The notes under the pieces are model-generated. The model was given only the letters and a program-made list of their open reading frames with translations, did not search any database and was not told the DNA's origin. Positions 1 to 8,347 of a stretch of DNA of 64,000 bases are shown one piece after another (the stretch's first letter is position 1; every line of letters starts with the position of its first letter). A program made the position numbers and the translations under genes. This DNA is from Nonomuraea cypriaca (GTDB taxonomy: Bacteria; Actinomycetota; Actinomycetes; Streptosporangiales; Streptosporangiaceae). The stretch covers positions 18,457 to 82,456 of the forward strand of contig NZ_JADOGI010000014.1 of the NCBI RefSeq assembly GCF_015645445.1, given 5' to 3'.

Positions 1-480
1 GCCCTGGCCCTCAGCAACGCGATCGCGGTGATGCAGGACGGCAACATCGTCCAGCTCGGCCGTCCCCGCGAGATCTACGAGAACCCCAACTGCAGGTTCG
101 TCGCCGAGTTCATCGGTACGTCGAACTTCCTGTCCGGCAACGTGGTGGCCAAGGATGGCGATCGATACACCGTCAACACCATCGACGGGCAGCTCGCACT
201 CGACTCGGCCATGAACCTTCCCATAGGCACGGACGTGATCGTGTCCGTGAGGCCGGAAGCGGTGGAGGTCAGCACCACCTCACGGGCGGGCGAGGTGCCC
301 AACGAGTGGAAGGGTACGGTCCTGACCCGTGCCTACCTCGGGGAAAGCCTCGACCACGTGGTGGATGTCGGCAAGCACGAGATGCGGACCCGTGGGAACC
401 CCTCGACGTCGATAGAACCCGGGACCGAGGTCTATCTGCGGATGGATCCCGCCAAGCTCGTGCTCGTCCCCATTGACTGA
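1..480 (+). CDS. ABC transporter ATP-binding protein, C-terminal part (5' truncated by window edge)
   Basis: The frame is open from base 1 and ends at TGA 478-480. The first residues (ALALSNAIAVM, then GNIVQLGRPREIYENP) are the post-Walker-B/H-loop part of a MalK/PotA-type importer ATPase. The remainder, with SVRPEAVEV, is a TOBE-type regulatory domain. It would energise a polyamine- or sugar-type importer at the inner face of the membrane. The nucleotide-binding motifs lie outside the window, so the substrate cannot be judged. The next gene on this strand is an MFS exporter, 90 bases on. Confidence 0.9.
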   Translation, partial: ALALSNAIAVMQDGNIVQLGRPREIYENPNCRFVAEFIGTSNFLSGNVVAKDGDRYTVNTIDGQLALDSAMNLPIGTDVIVSVRPEAVEVSTTSRAGEVPNEWKGTVLTRAYLGESLDHVVDVGKHEMRTRGNPSTSIEPGTEVYLRMDPAKLVLVPID

Positions 481-570
481 CCGTACGTCCGATAGTGAAT
501 CGCCGGGCTCGGCAGTGTCCGGGCCCTGGCGTGAACAGGGGTGCGTGATCGGGAAGGTGGGGGGCACCGC

Positions 571-1857
571 GTGACATCAGCGATCATGCGGAACCGCGAC
601 TTCACGCTGTACTGGGCAGGGGTCGTCCTGTCCCAGATCGGCACCCGCGGGACCGTGGCGGCGAATTTCTATCAGGTCTACCAGCTCACCGGCTCCGTCG
701 CCTACACCGGACTGGTCGGCGCCGCGCAGGCGGTCGCGCTGCTTCTCCTCAGTCCGCTGGGCGGGGCGCTCGCCGACCGCCTGGACCGGCGCCGTCTGCT
801 CCAGGCCGCGCAGGCCGTCGCGTTGCTCGTCGCCGTTGTGCTCTCCTGGCTGACGCTGACCGGCCAGGCCGAGGCATGGCACGTCGTGCTCTCCGTGGTG
901 CTCACCACCGCCGCGGCGACCTTCGACCAGCCGGCCAGGCAGGCGCTGATCCCCGCTCTGGTGCCGAAGAACCAGATCGGGCAGGCGGTCGCGCTGCTCA
1001 ACCCGTCGAGGGAGCTGGCCGTGCTGGTGGGCCCGCTGCTGTCCGGCGTGCTCATCAGCCTGGCCGGGCCCGGACTGATGTACGTGGTCGACGCGGTGAC
1101 TTACGCGGTGCTGGTCGGGGTGCTCGCCACGCTCCGGATCCCCAAGCTTGAGCCGGCCGCGGAGCGCCGCTCGATACTGGGATCGATCGCCGAGGGCGCC
1201 AAGTACATCGCCCACCGGCCGCTCATCTACAACCTCATGCTGCTCGACCTGTCGGCGACCGTGTTCAGCGCCTATCGCGTCCTGCTACCGGTGCTCGCGC
1301 TGGATGTGCTGCACGTCGGCGCGACCGGATACGGAGTGCTGTCCGGTGCCCCGTCCGCCGGTGCGTTGATCGCGACATATGCGGTCTTCCGTACGGTGCA
1401 GCGAAGTCAGAGGCAGGGCCGGGTCCTGCTGGTTTCCACGGTCCTCTACGGCATCTCCGCCATTCTCCTGGCGCACTCGCCGGTCTTCTTCCTGGCCGTG
1501 CTCGCCGCCCTGCTCCTCGGCGCCTTTGACGCCATGGCGACCACGATCCGGCATGCCGCGGTCCAGATCGACACCCCGGACGAGATCCGGGGCCGGGTCA
1601 CCGCCTTCTACCAGATGTCTTCGCGGGGAGGTCCGGCGATCGGGGACGTCGTCGTCGGGGCGGTGGCCGGTGCGATCGGACCCGTGGCGGCACTCACCGT
1701 CGGAGGGCTGGGTCCGATGGTCGTCGCCGGGTGGTCATGGCTGCGGGGCGGCGTGGTGCGGTCCTACACCGGAATCGTCAAGGCCGATGGGGAGGGGGTG
1801 GCGGAGTCGTTCGACGAAAATCCCGAAGAGAAGCGGCGCTCCACGCCGGGGACATGA
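571..1857 (+). CDS. MFS transporter (MFS_3 / enterobactin-exporter-like)
   Basis: About 428 residues, many hydrophobic segments, and an N-terminus (MRNRDFTLYWAGVVLSQIG) typical of MFS_3 drug or siderophore exporters. The loop GGALADRLDRRR is the conserved MFS loop 2-3 motif. I chose GTG 571 because a G-rich Shine-Dalgarno (about 553-564) sits just before it; GTG 541 in the same frame would add ten unlikely residues. A broken relative lies at 18323-18766, so the family is tied to the catabolic island. It probably moves an aromatic substrate or metabolite, which is an inference. Confidence 0.88.
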   Translation: MTSAIMRNRDFTLYWAGVVLSQIGTRGTVAANFYQVYQLTGSVAYTGLVGAAQAVALLLLSPLGGALADRLDRRRLLQAAQAVALLVAVVLSWLTLTGQAEAWHVVLSVVLTTAAATFDQPARQALIPALVPKNQIGQAVALLNPSRELAVLVGPLLSGVLISLAGPGLMYVVDAVTYAVLVGVLATLRIPKLEPAAERRSILGSIAEGAKYIAHRPLIYNLMLLDLSATVFSAYRVLLPVLALDVLHVGATGYGVLSGAPSAGALIATYAVFRTVQRSQRQGRVLLVSTVLYGISAILLAHSPVFFLAVLAALLLGAFDAMATTIRHAAVQIDTPDEIRGRVTAFYQMSSRGGPAIGDVVVGAVAGAIGPVAALTVGGLGPMVVAGWSWLRGGVVRSYTGIVKADGEGVAESFDENPEEKRRSTPGT

Positions 1858-2004
1858 CCGTCAAGGTCGGGAGAGCGGACGCCTCGCGTGGCCGCGGTGC
1901 AAGCCGTCGTGCGACGCCTTCGCCGCGCCTGAGCCGTAGGCGGCGGGCATCGCCTCCATGTTGTGGCTCGCGCTCGCATTGACGCGCTCGCCCCCGCGCT
2001 CGGC

Positions 2005-2742
2005 TCAACGCCCTTGGTCCGCCACCGCCAGGGCACCCACAGCGGCCGCCTCCGGGTCAAGGTAGCGGCCACCGCGCAGGACCGGCTTCAGATCGTCGTC
2101 GAGGTCATAGCGCAGGGGAATGCCGGTCGGGATGTTCAGCGCCATGACCTCCTCACGGTCGAGGCCGTCGAGGTGCGCGACGAGTGCCCGCAGCGAGTTG
2201 CTGTGCGCCACGACAAGCACCGTATACCCGGCGCGTAGGTCAGGAGCGATGACGTCGTACCAGTAGGGCAGCAGGCGGGCGACGACGTCAGCGAGTGACT
2301 CGGCCCGCGGCACGAGGCCGCGGGGTAGCCCGGCGTAGCGCGGGTCGCTCCGCACGTGCCACTCGTCGTCCGGGTCGCCCGGCGGCGGCACGTCGTACGA
2401 CCGGCGCCAGAGTCGGAACCGCTCCTCGCCGTACTCTTGGAGAATCGCCTTTTTCTCCTTGCCCTGCAGTGCACCGTAATGCCGCTCGTTGAGCCGCCAA
2501 TGCCTGCGGGCCGGGATCCAGACCCGACCGGCCGCCTCCAGCGCAAGATTCCCGGTGCGCACCGCGCGTGTGAGCAGGGACGTGTGCACCACGGTCGGCA
2601 GCAGTCCGGCCTGGTGCAGTAGTTGCCCACCCTGCCGTGCCTGCTCCTCACCGAACGGCGTCAGGTCGACATCGACCCACCCCGTGAACAGGTTCTTGGA
2701 GTTCCACTCGCTCTCACCGTGCCGAAGGAGGACCAGTCTCAT
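2005..2742 (-). CDS. gpmA: 2,3-bisphosphoglycerate-dependent phosphoglycerate mutase
   Basis: The product is 245 residues, the family's usual length. The N-terminus [14 protein letters not shown] carries the catalytic RHG histidine. Further family motifs are [26 protein letters not shown] and the second catalytic histidine in [11 protein letters not shown]. It interconverts 3- and 2-phosphoglycerate in glycolysis. Its ATG overlaps the stop of the 52-residue decarboxylase relic just upstream (ATGA), so translation may once have been coupled to the catabolic operon. The organism probably has another gpm gene; this copy may be accessory. Confidence 0.93.
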   Translation of the reverse strand: MRLVLLRHGESEWNSKNLFTGWVDVDLTPFGEEQARQGGQLLHQAGLLPTVVHTSLLTRAVRTGNLALEAAGRVWIPARRHWRLNERHYGALQGKEKKAILQEYGEERFRLWRRSYDVPPPGDPDDEWHVRSDPRYAGLPRGLVPRAESLADVVARLLPYWYDVIAPDLRAGYTVLVVAHSNSLRALVAHLDGLDREEVMALNIPTGIPLRYDLDDDLKPVLRGGRYLDPEAAAVGALAVADQGR

Positions 2743-2897
2743 CGTGGCTTCCGCATTCTGCGCCGGCGCGTCATCAGATGACCGCCGACTCCAACGGGAG
2801 CGAACAGCTCCTCGGGTCTCCACAGCCGCTTCGACTCGGCGCGGGCACGCGTGCGGTCGTAGTCGCCGCAGGCGGAGGTGAGATGCGGCCGGGACAT
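2739..2897 (-). pseudogene. Deletion relic of a 4,5-dihydroxyphthalate-decarboxylase-family gene
   Basis: A 52-residue reading frame begins [18 protein letters not shown], matching the start of the intact family member at 9082-10068 ([14 protein letters not shown]). It jumps directly to a PEELFAP-type C-terminus (compare EAIFAPESLEAF and LEDLFAPSTLDL in the two intact members). About 270 internal codons are missing. The order with the relic just upstream (LigJ tail, then this start, about five bases apart) copies the intact junction at 10068-10070. It is probably non-functional, though still openly readable. Confidence 0.75.
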
Positions 2898-2901
2898 GGG
2901 T

Positions 2902-3108
2902 CTACCTGCCTTCCGCGGTCAGTCGCGCGTGCCGACGGGGGTAGACGCGCCGGGTGTTCGCCACAGGAACAGTTACAGCCGCATTCCGCGACGCCCCCGG
3001 GACGCCGTGCTTGGCCGCGGTCGCCATGACCGTGTCGCCGGCAGTCGCGTCTACGGCGTACTCGCGACCGGCGCTGTCGATGTAGATCACTTTGGACAGG
3101 GTGCCCAT
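2902..3108 (-). pseudogene. Fused relic: [2Fe-2S] ferredoxin N-terminus joined to LigJ-type hydratase C-terminus
   Basis: The N-terminal part (KVIYIDSAGREYAVDATAGD then TVMATAAKHGVPG) aligns with the intact ferredoxin at 17896-18219. In a shifted frame the next bases read VAECGCNCSC, a damaged Fe-S loop. The last residues (ANTRRVYPRRHARL) match the C-terminus of the LigJ-like protein ([14 protein letters not shown]). The relic thus spans ferredoxin, a large deletion, and the LigJ tail. It sits 44 bases after the reductase gene 3153-4466, the natural place for its ferredoxin partner. Not expected to bind a cluster. Confidence 0.75.
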
Positions 3109-3152
3109 ATCCCTCTCACGGTCGTTCAACTCCCATGTGCCGGGCGCGCCGA

Positions 3153-4466
3153 TCAAGTCCATAAGTGCGATCCCGCACTTAGCGGTTCGCCGATCCCGTT
3201 CACGGTTCCGCTCGATGAGCCGCTGGCGTTGATGAGGGATTTCAGGGGAATGGCGGGATCGCCGGCGCGGTCGGGAGCGACGGTCGCTCCCTGGCTGAGG
3301 GCCTTGCGTACGGCCATGTAGTCGGCTGGGCGGTTGACGGCGTCAATGGCCAGCAGTCGGTCGTCTCGGTAGTACAGGACCGAGAACTGCCCGTCATCCG
3401 GATCACCCCGCACGACCTGGCTGTCGTAACCGGTGGTGAGACCGGCGATCTGCAACTTGAGGTCACCCTGATAGGACCAGAACCACGGTACCGATATCAC
3501 GCTGTCGAGCCGGCCGAGCAACGTCGCGGCCGCCACGTGGGCCTGGGCCACGGCGTTCTGAACCGATTCGATCCGTACCCGCCCCTCCCCGGTGATCGGG
3601 TGCGGTCGCACGGTGCAGTCGCCGGCGGCGACGATCGAGGGGTCGCTGGTGCGGGCATGGGCATCGACGACGATGCCTTGGTCGCACACGAGTCCTAGCT
3701 GTTCGGGGAGTTCGGTGCGAGGGAGGACGCCGACCCCGATCAGGACCAGATCGGCCGGCAGATGCGTGCCGTCGGACAGCTTGACGCTGGTGACCCTGTC
3801 GCGTTCACCCTGGAACCCGGACACCACGGACGAGAGCCGGACGTCGATGCCGTGGCGCAGGTGCGCCCGACGGTAGAACTCCGAGATCACCGGTCCCACC
3901 GACCGTGCCATCAGTCGTTCCGCGGCCTCGACCACCGTGACGGATCGGCCAAGGGCGCGGGCCGCCGAAGCCACCTCCAGGCCGATGAACCCGCCGCCGA
4001 CGACGACGACGTTCGTGGCGGTCGCGAGCCGCGTCCGCAGGTCGGCGGCATCGTTGTATTCGCGCAGGTAGCAGATCCCGCCGAGGTCGGCGCCGGGCAC
4101 GGGGAGCCGTCTGGCGCCCGCTCCCACGGTCAACGCCAGCCGATCGAAGGGCAGTTCGCGCCCGCTCGTGGTGATCGCGACTCCTGGCCCCGGAGGGCCC
4201 GATGGGGACAGGCTCACCTCACATACCCGCTCACCGCATACCAGGTCGATTCCGGAGTCGGCGTAGAAGCCGGGCGTGCGGAAGGCCAGTGAGTCGAGCT
4301 CTTCCTCGCCGGCGAGGAACTCCTTCGAAAGGGGCGGCCGCTGGTACGGCGGATGTTCCTCCTCGCCGACCAGGGTGATCGGCGAGGTGTCGCCGAGCTG
4401 CCGCAGTGACACGGCCACTTGCAGACCGGCCTGGCTGCCACCGATGATCAGCGTCCCCTTGCTCAT
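3153..4466 (-). CDS. FAD-dependent ferredoxin--NAD(P)+ reductase (copy 1)
   Basis: 437 residues of the putidaredoxin/rhodocoxin-reductase type. The FAD-binding GGSQAG motif is at residues 9-14, PYQRPPLSK is at about 40-48, the NAD(P)-binding GGGFIGLE is at about 157-164, and AAGDCT is the second FAD motif. It would pass electrons from NAD(P)H to a [2Fe-2S] ferredoxin feeding the Rieske oxygenase. ATG 4466 was chosen over the longer frame because a GGAGGG site lies just upstream. It is downstream of the bicupin on the same strand. The ferredoxin that should follow is a broken relic, so it may now serve the ferredoxin at 17896-18219. Confidence 0.92.
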   Translation of the reverse strand: MSKGTLIIGGSQAGLQVAVSLRQLGDTSPITLVGEEEHPPYQRPPLSKEFLAGEEELDSLAFRTPGFYADSGIDLVCGERVCEVSLSPSGPPGPGVAITTSGRELPFDRLALTVGAGARRLPVPGADLGGICYLREYNDAADLRTRLATATNVVVVGGGFIGLEVASAARALGRSVTVVEAAERLMARSVGPVISEFYRRAHLRHGIDVRLSSVVSGFQGERDRVTSVKLSDGTHLPADLVLIGVGVLPRTELPEQLGLVCDQGIVVDAHARTSDPSIVAAGDCTVRPHPITGEGRVRIESVQNAVAQAHVAAATLLGRLDSVISVPWFWSYQGDLKLQIAGLTTGYDSQVVRGDPDDGQFSVLYYRDDRLLAIDAVNRPADYMAVRKALSQGATVAPDRAGDPAIPLKSLINASGSSSGTVNGIGEPLSAGSHLWT

Positions 4467-5066
4467 CAGGCCCTCCGGAAGTCGGGTCGGAAGGGCCGCC
4501 CCTGTGGAGATGGCCGGGCATCTTGAGCCCGGCAAGGGCGACACCGATGATCCCTGCGTGACATGGAATCCTCTCGTGGAGGCGGTCATACGGAACTCGC
4601 GGTTGTCAGTCCGCGCACGTGCCGCTGTCCGGGCGGCCTCTACCATCGTCGGGACGATGTTCATGTCGAGCACGGAGCCGTTGACCCCGGGCCCGCTCGG
4701 CGAGATCGAGCGCCGGGTCTCCCTCGGCGTAGGCCAGGTCGGAGAATGCGCCGGCGCAGCTCAGGGTGCGATATCCGCTGCACCTGACGCTGCCCGAGGC
4801 GACGGCCGTCAGGCCCGGATCTGCTCCGCGACCGTCCGCCACGCACAACGCGGGGTGTCGCGGAACAGAGGCCGGGCCGACAGCACGATCAACTCAGCTC
4901 ACACGGTGATCCGTTAACCAGCCGGCCACCTGGTCGAAGGTCGTCTTTACTGTGTCGCCGTACTGCCCCGGTGGCGTCCGGTAGTGACCGGTCATCGCCA
5001 TCATGAGCGGCGGCGAACCACCTCGCTCCGGGTGTTGGAGCGAGGCGCCCTTCGTCCGCGAGGTCA
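4467..5066. other. 600-base spacer with possible coding debris
   Basis: No recognisable gene between the bicupin stop and the reductase start. On the minus strand, frames around 4606-4880 (containing RTLSCAGAFSDLAYAEGDPA) and about 4600-4673 (LDMNIVPTMVEAARTAARA) look protein-like. A 36-codon frame lies at 4894-5004 (MMAMTGHYRTPPGQYGDTV). I could not assign any of them. Since neighbouring relics are internally deleted genes, this may be the scar of a lost pathway gene. Confidence 0.35.
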
Positions 5067-6062
5067 CTACATCGTATTCGAGGCCGGCTCGAAGTAGTGG
5101 ACGGTGTCGTAGCCGAGGTGCTTGAAGACGCGGTTCTGCGCGTTGAACAGACGCAACGGGGTCCCGTCCGCCGCGAAGATCTGGCAGACGTGATTCTGCG
5201 GGACATAGAGCGTGTCGCCCCGCCTGATGTCATAGCGCTTCGGCTCAAGGGCGATCCTCGCGTAGTACTTCTCCGCGATCTCCGCCTCGACCTCCCACTG
5301 GAGCGCGTACCCGTCGCCGTCGAGGACGTAGTAGACCTCGTCGGCCATCTTCCAGTACTTGCCGCTGTGGCCGCCCGCCGGGATGTCCAGCTCGAAGGCG
5401 TCCACGCTGAAGATGCGGGCGTCCGTGCGCTCCGGTGACGACATGACGCGGGTCCGCCCGAGCGGGGTCTGCTCCCAGGTCGTGTCCGAGGGAGAGATCA
5501 CCTTCTTACGGTCGAGCACCCCCGGCGTCCAGATGCGCGACCAGTCCTCACGGGGACCGAAACGCTCCTCCTGCTCGACCGGTCCCGACCGGCCCTGCTG
5601 GATCAGCCCCATGAACATCCACGTGCACTTCGCCTTCACCACGAGCGCGACGGCCCGCTCCTGGTACGGGTTGAAGTGCCGGTGCACGGAGTCGGTGTGC
5701 ACGAAGACCAGGTCGTCCTTGCTCCAGTCGTAGCGCTGGTCGTCGTGGATCTCGTAGCCCCTGCCCTCGAGGATGTAGAAGGCGGCCTCGTTCTGGTGCC
5801 CGTGCCCGTGATTCGACGACTCAGGGGGGAGCTCCACGAAGTGCACCTGGATCGTCTGGGTGAGGAAGTCCTCATCACCCGGACCGATCCGCCACCAGGT
5901 CCGGCTCTTCGCGCTGTCGCCCGAGTGCCCGACCTTCGCGTCGTCCACGACGACGCTGTCGTCACGCACCCGCTCGACTGCCAATTGGCGGCTCCGGAAC
6001 TCTCCGAGACCGTACGTCTGCGAGGTCAGTCCGCGCACGAACACTCGTCCGCTCTTGCCCAT
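5067..6062 (-). CDS. Gentisate 1,2-dioxygenase-like bicupin protein
   Basis: 331 residues with two cupin domains. The first holds HGHGHQNEAAFYILEGRG and later HTDSVHRHFN; the second has VYYVLDGDGYALQW and VPQNHVCQIF. Histidine-rich cupin motif 1 in the N-terminal domain suggests a metal site there. Gentisate/salicylate dioxygenases share this layout and cleave the aromatic ring with Fe(II) and O2. The start is supported by AGGAGG 4-9 bases upstream of ATG 6062. It follows the unknown gene 6215-6631 and precedes reductase copy 1. It may be the ring-cleavage enzyme of the island, but binding residues other than His cannot be verified by eye. Confidence 0.75.
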   Translation of the reverse strand: MGKSGRVFVRGLTSQTYGLGEFRSRQLAVERVRDDSVVVDDAKVGHSGDSAKSRTWWRIGPGDEDFLTQTIQVHFVELPPESSNHGHGHQNEAAFYILEGRGYEIHDDQRYDWSKDDLVFVHTDSVHRHFNPYQERAVALVVKAKCTWMFMGLIQQGRSGPVEQEERFGPREDWSRIWTPGVLDRKKVISPSDTTWEQTPLGRTRVMSSPERTDARIFSVDAFELDIPAGGHSGKYWKMADEVYYVLDGDGYALQWEVEAEIAEKYYARIALEPKRYDIRRGDTLYVPQNHVCQIFAADGTPLRLFNAQNRVFKHLGYDTVHYFEPASNTM

Positions 6063-6214
6063 GGGTCCTCCTATTTTCGATCATCGTCCTGCTCGGGCGC
6101 CGGTGTCCCACCGGTACCCGTGTCACGGTTGCTTCGATCGGCCAGCCGAATGGTCTCCGTGTCCACGCCTACCCGTCCCCCCTTCGAGACTCCGCCGGGA
6201 TCCCCCCAGCGGAG

Positions 6215-6631
6215 TCAGATGGCCAGGCAGGAGGTCGTCGAAGAGACGCGCGTTGTCCTGTATGTGCTCATATGCCGCTTCGGGCTCCGGTCACCGACGA
6301 TCGCGTCGACGGGGCAGAACGGGTCAAGTGTCCGGGGAACGGGTCGAATGACCACGGCCGCTTCGTTGACCGAAGTGGCCGCCTCGTCCGGCGCGAAGTG
6401 CTCCAGCTCACGACCGAGGAGCTCTTGCCCGGCGGGGGTCGGCCCGAGGAGGTCCGCGATGATGTGGCTCATGTTCTCCGGGTACATCGCGCTGGTCCGC
6501 TCTCCGGGCTCCTGCAACGAGTCCGGGATCCCCGTTGCCGGGCCCCGGGAGCCGGCGTAGTACGCGCCGAAACGCCTCACGGGGCCGGCGCCTACGACCG
6601 AACCCTTGACTTCGAACGCGTGCGTATCCAT
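6215..6631 (-). CDS. Unrecognised 138-residue protein, first gene of the bicupin operon
   Basis: A strong GAGGAGG ribosome-binding site precedes ATG 6631 and a TGGTATTACCT near-palindrome lies 33 bases upstream, so the start is credible. The body (RRFGAYYAGSRGPATGIPDS, then YPENMSHIIADLL) looks like real protein, with no signal peptide or membrane segment. The last 25 or so residues (basic and serine-rich, ending SSTTSCLAI) look like out-of-frame sequence. The gene may be a truncated member of an unidentified family. It lies 152 bases before the bicupin. Confidence 0.5.
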   Translation of the reverse strand: MDTHAFEVKGSVVGAGPVRRFGAYYAGSRGPATGIPDSLQEPGERTSAMYPENMSHIIADLLGPTPAGQELLGRELEHFAPDEAATSVNEAAVVIRPVPRTLDPFCPVDAIVGDRSPKRHMSTYRTTRVSSTTSCLAI

Positions 6632-6663
6632 CTCCTCCTCTCACGGGATCCAATTAGGGTCAA

Positions 6664-6674
6664 TGGTATTACCT
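6664..6674. promoter_or_regulatory. Candidate GntR/FCD operator, TGGTATTACCT
   Basis: It matches TGGTNNNACCA (the FadR-type half-site pair) at 10 of 11 positions when N is free. It lies 33 bases upstream of the start of 6215-6631, the head of the unknown-bicupin-reductase operon. Similar sites occur at the other island promoters. Confidence 0.55.
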
Positions 6675-6689
6675 TCCTACCGACAGCCG

Positions 6690-7000
6690 CAATGGCCGTT
6701 CGACTGCAGCTATCTCCCATCTATGAGTCTTCCGGGTGTCCTCGAAGTAGTGCACGGTGTCGTAGCCCAGGCGCTTGAAGATCCGGTTCTGGACCGAGAT
6801 CAGGTGCAGGGGTGTTGGCGCCATAGGGCTGGAGCTCGACGAAGTGAATCTGCACCGTCTGGGTGAGGAACGGCTCGTCGCCGGGACCAATCCGCCACCA
6901 CCCCGCGACTTCGCGGAGTCGCCGGAGCGGGCGGCGTTGTCACCGGTGTCGACGACGATCGAGTCGTCGCGTACTCGTGGCGCCGCCAACCAGGAGGTTG
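6690..7000 (-). pseudogene. Internally deleted relic of a second bicupin dioxygenase-like gene
   Basis: On the minus strand the sequence first reads RVRDDSIVVDTGDNAARSGD SAKSR, matching RVRDDSVVVDDAKVGHSGD in the intact bicupin. It continues out of frame with the equivalent of WRIGPGDE...VQIHFVEL. It then jumps to TPLHLISVQNRIFKRLGYD TVHYFE, matching the intact C-terminus. About 230 codons are missing and there is at least one frameshift. It lies head-to-head with reductase copy 2, as if a second bicupin-reductase pair had been there. Confidence 0.75.
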
Positions 7001-7021
7001 AGTGAAGGTCCGGAAGGTAAT

Positions 7022-7042
7022 AAGGTATAAATGTTATACCTT
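7022..7042. promoter_or_regulatory. Perfect 9-bp inverted repeat, AAGGTATAA-ATG-TTATACCTT
   Basis: The two nine-base arms are exact reverse complements with a three-base spacer. The site lies 17 bases upstream of the GTG start of reductase copy 2, between its ribosome-binding site and any promoter, a good operator position. The core GGTATA...TATACC resembles the palindromes at 42995, 44075 and 44107 near the XRE regulator. Confidence 0.55.
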
Positions 7043-7058
7043 TGAAGGAGGTGCGGCG

Positions 7059-8336
7059 GTGAACTCCAGCGACCCGGAACGCGTTGGCACGCTGATCGTG
7101 GGCGCCAGTCAGGCTGGGCTGCAGGTGGCGACGAGCCTTCGGGAGCTGGGCGCGACCGATCCGATCACGCTGATCGGCGGCGAGGCGCGCCCGCCCTACC
7201 AGCGGCCACCGCTGTCCAAGCGGTTCCTCCAAGGCGATCTCCCCGAGGACCGTCTCGCGCTGCGCGGCGAGGGCTTTTACGCGAGCAACGCGATCGAGCT
7301 GATCTGTGGGGAATGGGTCGAGACCATCCGTCTCACCGATCCCGTCACCGGCTCGGGTGAGGCGCTGACGCGCGGTGGCCGGCGGCTCGCCTTCACTGGG
7401 CTCGCCCTGACCGTCGGTGGCACCCCTCGGCGCATGCGCGTACCCGGTCACGGTCTGGCCGGCATCCACTACCTCCGAGACGTCGACGACGCGCTCGCGC
7501 TGCGCCACGACCTGGAGGCCGCCGAGCGCGTCGTGGTCGTCGGCGGCGGATTCGTCGGCCTCGAGGCCGCTGCCGCTGCGCGAGCCGCGGGCAAGGACGT
7601 CACCGTGGTGGAGGCCGCCGACCGGCTGATGGCGCGTGCGGTCGCGCCCGCCGTCTCCGGCTTCTATGCCGAAGCGCACCGGCGCCGTGGCACGGCGGTG
7701 CGCCTCGGCGCGACGGTGACCGCGTTCACCGGCGACGAGCACGTACAGGGCGTGGAGGTGAGCGATGGCGCCACCCTTCCGGCGGACGTGGTGGTCGTGG
7801 GTATCGGCCTGGAGCCTCGCACCGAGCTCGCCGAGCAGCTGGGGCTGCGGGTGGACCGCGGCATCGTCGTCGACGCCGACGCGAGGACCAGCAACCCGGC
7901 GATCGTCGCCGCCGGCGACTGCACCGTTCTTCCCCATCCGCTGACCCGGCAGGGCCAGGTGCGGATCGAGTCGGTGCAGAACGCCGTGTCGCAGGCGCAG
8001 GTCGCCGCAGCCTCGCTGCTCGGGCTCAGCAGAGAGACGCGTTCCGTGCCGTGGTTCTGGTCGGATCAGGCCGATCTGAAGCTGCAGATCGCCGGCCTGT
8101 CCGCGGGCTACGACTACTGCGTCGTGCGTGGCGATCCGGCGACCGAGCAGTTCTCGGTGTTCTACTACAAGACCGGCCGACTCATTGCGTCGGACTCCGT
8201 CAACGCGCCCCGTGACTACATGGTCGTGCGCAAGGTGCTCGGTGATGGGGGCACGCTGCCACCCGACCGGGTCGGTGACGAGTTGGTCTCCCTCAAGGAC
8301 CTGATGAGCCCCTCGACCTCGACCGCGGTCGCCTGA
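7059..8336 (+). CDS. FAD-dependent ferredoxin--NAD(P)+ reductase (copy 2)
   Basis: 425 residues, closely similar along its length to copy 1: GTLIVGASQAGLQVATSL at the N-terminus, PPYQRPPLSK, VVVGGGFVGLEAAAA for NAD(P)H and AAGDCTVLPHP near the FAD. GTG 7059 is preceded by GAAGGAGG at good spacing, which is better than the GTG at 7002. It faces the opposite way to the rest of the left part of the island and stands head-to-head with a bicupin relic. Predicted partner: the adrenodoxin-type ferredoxin at 17896-18219. Confidence 0.92.
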   Translation: MNSSDPERVGTLIVGASQAGLQVATSLRELGATDPITLIGGEARPPYQRPPLSKRFLQGDLPEDRLALRGEGFYASNAIELICGEWVETIRLTDPVTGSGEALTRGGRRLAFTGLALTVGGTPRRMRVPGHGLAGIHYLRDVDDALALRHDLEAAERVVVVGGGFVGLEAAAAARAAGKDVTVVEAADRLMARAVAPAVSGFYAEAHRRRGTAVRLGATVTAFTGDEHVQGVEVSDGATLPADVVVVGIGLEPRTELAEQLGLRVDRGIVVDADARTSNPAIVAAGDCTVLPHPLTRQGQVRIESVQNAVSQAQVAAASLLGLSRETRSVPWFWSDQADLKLQIAGLSAGYDYCVVRGDPATEQFSVFYYKTGRLIASDSVNAPRDYMVVRKVLGDGGTLPPDRVGDELVSLKDLMSPSTSTAVA

Positions 8337-8347
8337 AGGCCCGCGCG

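Noticed and set aside
1858..2004. Possible terminator between the MFS gene and gpmA
   Set aside because: I found no convincing stem in this GC-rich convergent spacer.
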